From positions 62,546,741 through 62,610,740 of the forward strand of contig NC_083577.1 of NCBI RefSeq assembly GCF_027579695.1: a stretch of 64,000 nt of DNA. Direction: 5' to 3'. A program made the position numbers and the translations under genes. The notes under the pieces were generated by a model. That model was not told the DNA's origin, made no database searches, and saw nothing but the letters and a program-made list of their open reading frames with translations. This DNA is from Neoarius graeffei (Eukaryota; Chordata; Actinopteri; Siluriformes; Ariidae). This document shows, one piece after another, positions 57,970 to 64,000 of the stretch; the first letter of the stretch is position 1; the number at the start of each line of letters is the position of its first letter.

Positions 57970-60150
57970 TGAGCAAAATCTGCAGTGAACATGATACAGT
58001 AGCTGAGACAGCGTACAGGGTAAACATGCAGCGCATGTGTTGTAAATAATAAAGACAAAATTATCGATATGTAGTTGTGCTCTTATTGGTTTCTGACTTT
58101 TCGGACACCTTGTAGACTCCTCCTTTACACTGGGTACTATGTTAAACCTGTATTAAATACTTACCAGGTGTATTACAAGCTAAGCTCATTATGCTCAGGA
58201 AAATTGTATCTTATTAAAAAGTGTAGTGCCCTACACATGACACCAGTTGCAGGGATGATACCTTGTTCTAGAGTTGCACTCGCTTCACTGTAAACTCAAC
58301 CAGACCACTGAGTGTGACTGTCAGAGTCTCTTTTAATTATGCAGTAGTTAGGACACTATTGCTGTCACCATGGACACACTTTGCCTGACCAATCACGTTG
58401 CAGGTGGACTGAGTCAGCAGCACCTATAATGATTTACACAACAAAGAGGTTTGTGTAAATTTTCCGTGTGTGTTGTACACGTGTACATGTATTTTGTTCT
58501 GTTTTTAGCAGACCTAGAGTATTTCCTGGAACTCTGTGTCCAGTGGGATTGGTTTGTTTATGTCTAAATGGCACGTTTCGTTACATATAGATTTTTGAAC
58601 AGTGCTTCTGTTGCCAAAATCTTTTAGAAGGCAGCAAGCTGTGGTAGTTCAGTGTCCTCGTGAAATCCCTGACTCATTTGGCTGGGCATATAAGCTGCTT
58701 ATTGCTCTTAGTCACTGCCTTTTTTTTTTTTTTTTTTTACTGAGCCAATCAGGGCCCTTTCTTCCCACACTATGACGGGGACATTACCGTGCACTTTTTA
58801 AATCAAAAATTTAAATCCGAATATGAAGCCACAACTTGCACACATGGACAAAAATGTCAGTACCGAATACAAAACTGTAATGTTGCTATTCACAACTCCT
58901 CTCAGCATTAGCAAGCTGATATTCTTGCAATACAAACTGCAAAGGATTGTTCACCATTTGCATCACACGCAACAAGATCTGAGACCACTGTATGGCTTTT
59001 GTTTTACAGAGACGAAAATTTTTTGGTCTTTTTTATTTTTTTTATAAATATGTTGTCACTGAAACCTAGAGACATGGGTGACCTGACTGATGAGGAAGGG
59101 TATAAGAATAATTAACAATTATACCACGAAACTGAGTCGTACATGAGCTGATAGCCGACTATATAACACAGCTATAAGCCATGTACGACGAGGTTGAGTG
59201 GAATAACTGTTTTATTATATCCACAGTCACTGGATTTTGAGAAACAGGTCCTTTTTTATTTTTTGCAAATTCAATAAACAACTTTTATACAAAACATCCA
59301 ATAAAGTCATTTCCACTTAGGCGGATTTCTTAAAAACCTATCGCTGGCTGCACAAATTGACTTTAGTGGGTGGTGGTGATTTTTATTTATTTTTTTGTTA
59401 AAAAGTGCCGTCTTGCTGTCGTGCCGAGGTGTAGAATAGCTTTAGACATTTATTTAATTCTTCCTTGGACATTTCAGTTATGTCATTTTCAAACTACTTT
59501 GAGCTTTTGAATCAGTCTAAAAAAACCAAACAAACCAATTTTAATGCTTAAAGATGATGAATGTAAACAAACTGGCAAAATGACAGTAGAAATTTGTGAA
59601 AAATGCTATAATAATTATTGAAAAATAAAAAAGATATGTTCTTAGCATCACATATTTGTATTCCATATTTTGTTGCTTTTTGTTTTTTGCTTTTTTTTGG
59701 GGGGGGGGGGAGGGGGTGTTTGAGTAGTTTTTATTTTGTCCTCAGTTGGTTCAGCAACACGCTCCGCCATTTTGTTTTTCTTGACTCACTGTATATGAGC
59801 TGATAGCCTAGTAGTAGAGTAGCCAATCAGAGCGTGCGACTGCTCATATCCAGTGAATGTAGATAGAATAATAAATAATATGCTGATTTCCGCAAGTCAC
59901 ATGATCGTACCAAAAAAAAAAAAGCAGAATTGGACTCTTGAGATAAATGTACCATCAGGACTTTTAACCTCTCATCATGTGGCCTGAGTGGAATTTCATT
60001 CCTGCTTGCTAAGTGTTTTACTCTAATTAAACAGGGCTGCTTTTCGGATATTTTTTTTTTTCTGAATAATAAGTTGCTCCAGAGTACAATATGCATCCAT
60101 CCCAATTTTTTGCCTGCTCAGTATCTCTAAAAGGTCACTTCATACACCCC
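57970..60150. other. Decayed repeats, no gene
   Basis: An inverted-repeat region is suggested by 'gagctgatagcc' at about 59142 and 59798, with 'tatccagtgaatgta' and related ends nearby (59090-59880), probably a decayed non-autonomous transposon. A G-run sits at 59699-59716. Nothing coding. Confidence 0.4.
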
Positions 60151-60593
60151 TAAGGGTAGTATCTCACTGGGCTGTGACAGCCTGTGACTAGTTGGAGACA
60201 CAACAATTGCGATAAAATATGCGAATTAGCGACAATTTTCACTTGGAATCACACCGAATTGATATTCACATATTTTATCGCAATTGTTGTCTCCAACTAG
60301 TCGCAGCCCAGTGAGATACACTCGCACTTCCTGTATCACGGAAGCTGACTTGAGAAGGGTTCGTGATGGCTTTGCGACACCAGCGATGCATTTGCGGCTA
60401 TTTTGAGAGAAATTTTGTCGCACTAATTTTTTTGAACATGTTCAAAATTTTAGCGACGAAGGAGCGACACTTTGCGACTCATGCGAGGAAACTGAGAAGC
60501 CCCGCGAATGTTTCAAGACACTTTTGAAACTCTCTCGTGAATGACGTTCGCAATTTGTCGCAAGCTGTTGCAGCCCAGTGAGATACAGGCTTA
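60151..60593. mobile_element. MITE with nested inverted repeats
   Basis: Outer termini share GTATCTCACTGGGCTG (left, 60159-60174) and its complement at 60571-60586. An inner complement of the left arm lies at about 60250-60320, giving three copies of the end sequence in a 440-bp element. Confidence 0.75.
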
Positions 60594-60597
60594 ATAG

Positions 60598-60620
60598 TGT
60601 GTGTATATGTGTGTGTGTGC

Positions 60621-60690
<70 letters not shown>
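60598..60690. repeat. (GT)n/(AT)n microsatellite
   Basis: GT-rich then about 27 AT dinucleotides. It directly precedes the Tc1 element by about 25 bp. Confidence 0.92.
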
Positions 60691-60712
60691 GTATATAATC
60701 TCACACAGCACA

Positions 60713-62316
60713 CAGTGGGGCAAAAAAGTATTTAGTCAGCCACCAATTGTGCAAGTTCTCTCACTTAAAAAGATGAGAGAGGCCTGTAATTTTCATCATA
60801 GGTACACTTCAACTATGAGAGACAGAATGGGGGAAAGAATCCAGGAAATCACATTGTAGGATTTTTAATGAATTAATTGGTAAATTCCTCGGTAAAATAA
60901 GTATTTGGTCACCTACAAACAAGCAAGATTTCTGGCTCTCACAGACCTGTAACAACTTCTTTAAGAGGCTCCTCTGTCCTCCACTCGTTACCTGTATTAA
61001 TGGCACCTGTTTGAATTCGTTATCAGTATAAAAGACACCTGTCCACAACCTCAAACAGTCACACTCCAAACTCCACTATGGCCAAGACCAAAGAGCTGTC
61101 AAAGGACACCAGAAACAAAATTGTAGACCTGCATCAGGCTGGGAAGACTGAATCTGCAATAGGTAAGCAGCTTGGTGTGAAGAAATCAACTGTGGGAGCA
61201 ATTATTCGAAAATGGAAGACATACAAGACCACTGATAATCTCCCTCGAGCTGGGGCTCCACGCAAGATCTCACCCCGTGGGGTCAAAATGATCACAAGAA
61301 CGGTGAGCAAAAATCCCAGAACTACACGGGGGGACCTAGTGAATGACCTGCAGAGAGCTGGGACCAAAGTAAGAAAGGCTACCATCAGTAACACACTATG
61401 CCACCAGGGACTCAAATCCTGCAGTGCCAGACGTGTCCCCCTGCTTAAGCCAGTACATGTCCAGGCCCGTCTGAAGTTTGCTAGAGAGCATTTGGATGAT
61501 CCAGAAGAGGATTGGGAGAATGTCATATGGTCAGATGAAACCAAAATAGAACTTTTTGGTAAAAACTCAACTTGTCGTGTTTGGAGGAGAAAGAATGCTG
61601 AGTTGCATCCAAAGAACACCATACCTACTGTGAAGCATGGGGGTGGAAACATCATGCTTTGGGGCTGTTTTTCTGCAAAGGGACCAGGACGACTGATCCG
61701 TGTAAAGGAAAGAATGAATGGGGCCATGTATCGTGAGATTTTGAGTGAAAACCTCCTTCCATCAGCAAGGGCATTGAAGATGAAACGTGGCTGGGTCTTT
61801 CAGCATGACAATGATCCCAAACACATCGCCCGGGCAACGAAGGAGTGGCTTCGTAAGAAGCATTTCAAGGTCCTGGAGTGGCCTAGCCAGTCTCCAGATC
61901 TCAACCCAATAGAAAATCTTTGGAGGGAGTTGAAAGTCCGTGTTGCCCAGCGACAGCCCCAAAACATCACTGCTCTAGAGGAGATCTGCATGGAGGAATG
62001 GGCCAAAATACCAGCAACAGTGTGTGAAAACCTTGTGAAGACTTACAGAAAATGTTTGACCTCTGTCATTGCCAACAAAGGGTATATAACAAAGTATTGA
62101 GACGAACTTTTGTTATTGACCAAATACTTATTTTCCACCATAATTTGCAAATAAATTCTTTAAAAATCAGACAATGTGATTTCCTGGGTTCTTTCCCCCC
62201 ATTCTGTCTCGCATAGTTGAAGTGTACCTATGATGAAAATTACAGGCCTCTCTCATCTTTTTAAGTAGGAGAACTTGCACAGTTGGTGACTGACTAAATA
62301 CTTTTTTGCCCCACTG
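60713..62316 (+). mobile_element. Tc1-like transposon with intact transposase
   Basis: About 1604 bp with terminal inverted repeats beginning CAGTGGGGCAAAAAAGTATT (right complement identical for the first ~20 bases). They extend inward for roughly 140-200 bp (shared 'gaaaattacaggcctctctc' type blocks). The flanks read ca...tg rather than the canonical TA, so the TA target site may have mutated. It encodes the open transposase at 61078-62100 between the repeats. Confidence 0.9.
61078..62100 (+). CDS. Tc1/mariner-superfamily transposase (DD34E), full length
   Basis: An uninterrupted 340-residue protein catalyses cut-and-paste transposition at TA sites and acts in the nucleus. N-terminal paired HTH DNA-binding motifs: about residues 10-55 ([18 protein letters not shown]) and about 65-115 ([12 protein letters not shown]). 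A GRP-like linker (RAGAPRK) is at about 57-63. Catalytic triad: D153 in [12 protein letters not shown]244 in [12 protein letters not shown]279 in NPIENLW, with 34 residues between D244 and E279. The length and the three positions equal those of Sleeping Beauty-type fish Tc1 transposases. The Gly-rich box ([17 protein letters not shown]) is at 187-203. ATG at 61078 lies just after the left inverted repeat. No stop or frameshift is seen, unlike the copies at 8078-9093 and 33430-34340. Confidence 0.95.
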   Translation: MAKTKELSKDTRNKIVDLHQAGKTESAIGKQLGVKKSTVGAIIRKWKTYKTTDNLPRAGAPRKISPRGVKMITRTVSKNPRTTRGDLVNDLQRAGTKVRKATISNTLCHQGLKSCSARRVPLLKPVHVQARLKFAREHLDDPEEDWENVIWSDETKIELFGKNSTCRVWRRKNAELHPKNTIPTVKHGGGNIMLWGCFSAKGPGRLIRVKERMNGAMYREILSENLLPSARALKMKRGWVFQHDNDPKHIARATKEWLRKKHFKVLEWPSQSPDLNPIENLWRELKVRVAQRQPQNITALEEICMEEWAKIPATVCENLVKTYRKCLTSVIANKGYITKY

Positions 62317-62447
62317 TGTGTGCGTGTGTATTTTTTTTTTTTGTTTTTGTCTAATTAGTATTGCCGTGATTCAGCACTGTATGGATTTCTGAAGTGAAAC
62401 CCTTGCTACAGTCCTTATCTTAATTCATCTGTATAGACACAGACAAT

Positions 62448-63379
62448 GGGCCTCATTTAACAATCTTACAGTAAAGTTGCGTGTAACTGTTTGTGTAAGC
62501 CAAACCAGACTAAGAATTTACGCCAAATTTACAAAACGTCAAATACGTTGATATTCTTTGTATTCGTGTGCTTATATTGATGACCTGTAAAGTGCAGAGC
62601 TTGTTCCTGAAACAGCTCACTTGCATTTACTGACCCCAACAAAACTTCATCAAAGGTTAAGCTCACAGCCACGTGGGAGGACAGAATGACGACTAAATGG
62701 CGAAAGAAATGGCAGAAAAGGAAGTGGTTTTATCTCACATCTAAGCTATAAAATATTTTAACAGTTAGGTGAGAATTAAGTGAGGTGAAGAGAGAATGGA
62801 GATATGGTGGATCCAAAGTGTTGTGTAGTTTTAAAAGAAGATGCCGTGGCAAACGGAACCGATTTATAAGCCAGCTTTCATCCTGACATGCACTAAATCT
62901 TCCCTCAGCTGAGGCATTTGTTTACGGCTTATGGTTGTGCGGACAAGCCAGCCGTCCTCCACTTATACAAAGGCATTTTTTTTTGTTTTGATTGAATGAC
63001 AAGCTATTTTTGTCTTAATTCATGGGTTTGTGCTGCCTTGCTTTCTTTACGTTTCATATTCTTTAATTATGGCAATAATATAAAATGTCTGGGTTTCACA
63101 AAATTTCTCAGTGGTATTCTCAGTACCTGAACTTTCCAGTATAATCTACATGTGAAAGTGTAGTAATCCATGCAAATTATATTATTTGTAGGCAGACAGT
63201 CAAGGTTTACATGAGTTAGTCTTCTTATGTGTCAGTTTACACACACTCAGGAGCATGAGTAGGAATCAAACATTTTTCTGAAATTATGGACTTTTCATGA
63301 ATACCAAATTTATTGTATAAATGCTCTTACGAATGATTTACAAACACATCCATCCATATCCGGCTTGATAAATGAGGCC
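62448..63379. mobile_element. Non-autonomous DNA transposon ('ggcctcattta' ends)
   Basis: Left end GGGCCTCATTTAACAA and right end TTGATAAATGAGGCC are inverted. About 930 bp with no transposase frame. The target-site duplication is not clear. Confidence 0.65.
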
Positions 63380-63399
63380 AGTATTTTCATTGCAGGCTA

Positions 63400-64000
63400 C
63401 TGTGCACACAGATTCTCACACTCACTCACACTTGCAATTTACAATTTAAGCCTGAAACTATACAGGTTTCTTAGGTGGTCTCTCAGTTGTGTAACAGCAT
63501 TAGTTCATTATTCATTCAGTATAAGGTGAAGTATAATATGTAAGCAAACCCTATTTTACTTTAAAGGTGCTGGCTACAAAGTCATCTGAAATTTAAAAAA
63601 AAAAAATTTGTGTGTGGCATTTTCCTATGTCTCACAAGAACGATATGTGGACGAGATGTGATCATTTTGATGTGCTGAGGGTCACTTTCCTCCGTTTTGG
63701 GACCAAATATCCTACCTCTTGAGGTAAACAGTATGGCCCTACGGAAACAGCCAAACACAAGGAGCTTGAACTAATTAGCATAACTACGGAACTGTGTCAC
63801 ACCAAGATGGTAATGTGCGGAAAACATCGTGACTGCATTGTACCTCGGAGAGTTTTGAGTCACAGGTATGTAATTTTGTGGTTGACATTCGCGAATAGAT
63901 CCGTGAAACAAAAGACAAATGTATCTTTTCTCTGTTACTGCTTTTGTGATTTTTTTTTTCTTTCTTTCTGTAAAATCAAAACATTAGGTGTGGGGCGTCG
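63400..64000. other. No recognisable gene; possible repeat running off the window
   Basis: The segment from about 63565 ('aaaggtgctggctacaaagt') onward looks like part of a dispersed repeat but ends at the window edge. No coding support. Confidence 0.35.

Noticed and set aside
61134-61727. 197-codon antisense frame over the Tc1 transposase
   Set aside because: Shadow of the real transposase on the other strand.

Overview
This window looks like vertebrate nuclear DNA from a ray-finned (teleost) fish. Exons are short with GT/AG introns. Microsatellites of (GT)n, (ATT)n and (GAAA)n are frequent. Most of the sequence is fish-type mobile DNA: Tc1-like and hAT transposons, L2-type LINEs, a DIRS-like remnant, and tRNA-derived SINEs with clean target-site duplications (TSDs). 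I cannot name the species from sequence alone.

Three gene loci fit the conserved vertebrate order PDE11A(-) / RBM45(+) / OSBPL6(+). (1) PDE11A is on the minus strand. Coding exon 1 (30108-30881) encodes the N-terminus and most of the GAF-A domain. Exon 2 (23693-23851) follows in the same phase. Later exons are not visible, so 1-23692 is probably intron 2. (2) RBM45 is complete on the plus strand: nine coding exons between 40131 and 49764 encode about 464 residues with four RRMs, followed by a probable 3'UTR exon at 51130. (3) A GC/CCAAT-box promoter with a candidate first exon lies at 55830-56325, where OSBPL6 would be expected. That assignment rests on position only.

Layout: 1-23.7 kb is mobile DNA in the presumed PDE11A intron 2. 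It holds LINE fragments, a hAT element inside a LINE, a 975-bp foldback element, a decayed Tc1, SINEs, a SINE split by a hAT that is itself split by another DNA transposon, an L2 LINE and a DIRS remnant. 23.7-31.3 kb is PDE11A exons 2 and 1 with a broken tandem copy of the end of exon 1 in intron 1, plus a SINE amplified as a 415-bp tandem array. 31.3-36.3 kb is intergenic repeats. 36.3-40.05 kb is a 19-unit complex satellite that abuts RBM45. 40.1-51.7 kb is RBM45, with several introns carrying foldback transposons, SINEs and a hAT. 52-55.5 kb is a SINE cluster. 55.8-64 kb is the candidate OSBPL6 5' end, an L2 3' end and a Tc1-like transposon with an open 340-residue transposase.

The most interesting signals are architectural. 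They are the higher-order satellite at the RBM45 promoter, the (UG)n-only 3' splice site of RBM45 exon 5 (UG repeats are the TDP-43 binding site), the partial PDE11A exon duplication, a near-perfect 349-bp-arm palindrome inside RBM45, and the apparently intact Tc1-type transposase. I found no bacterial-style operon, CRISPR array or undescribed enzymatic system.
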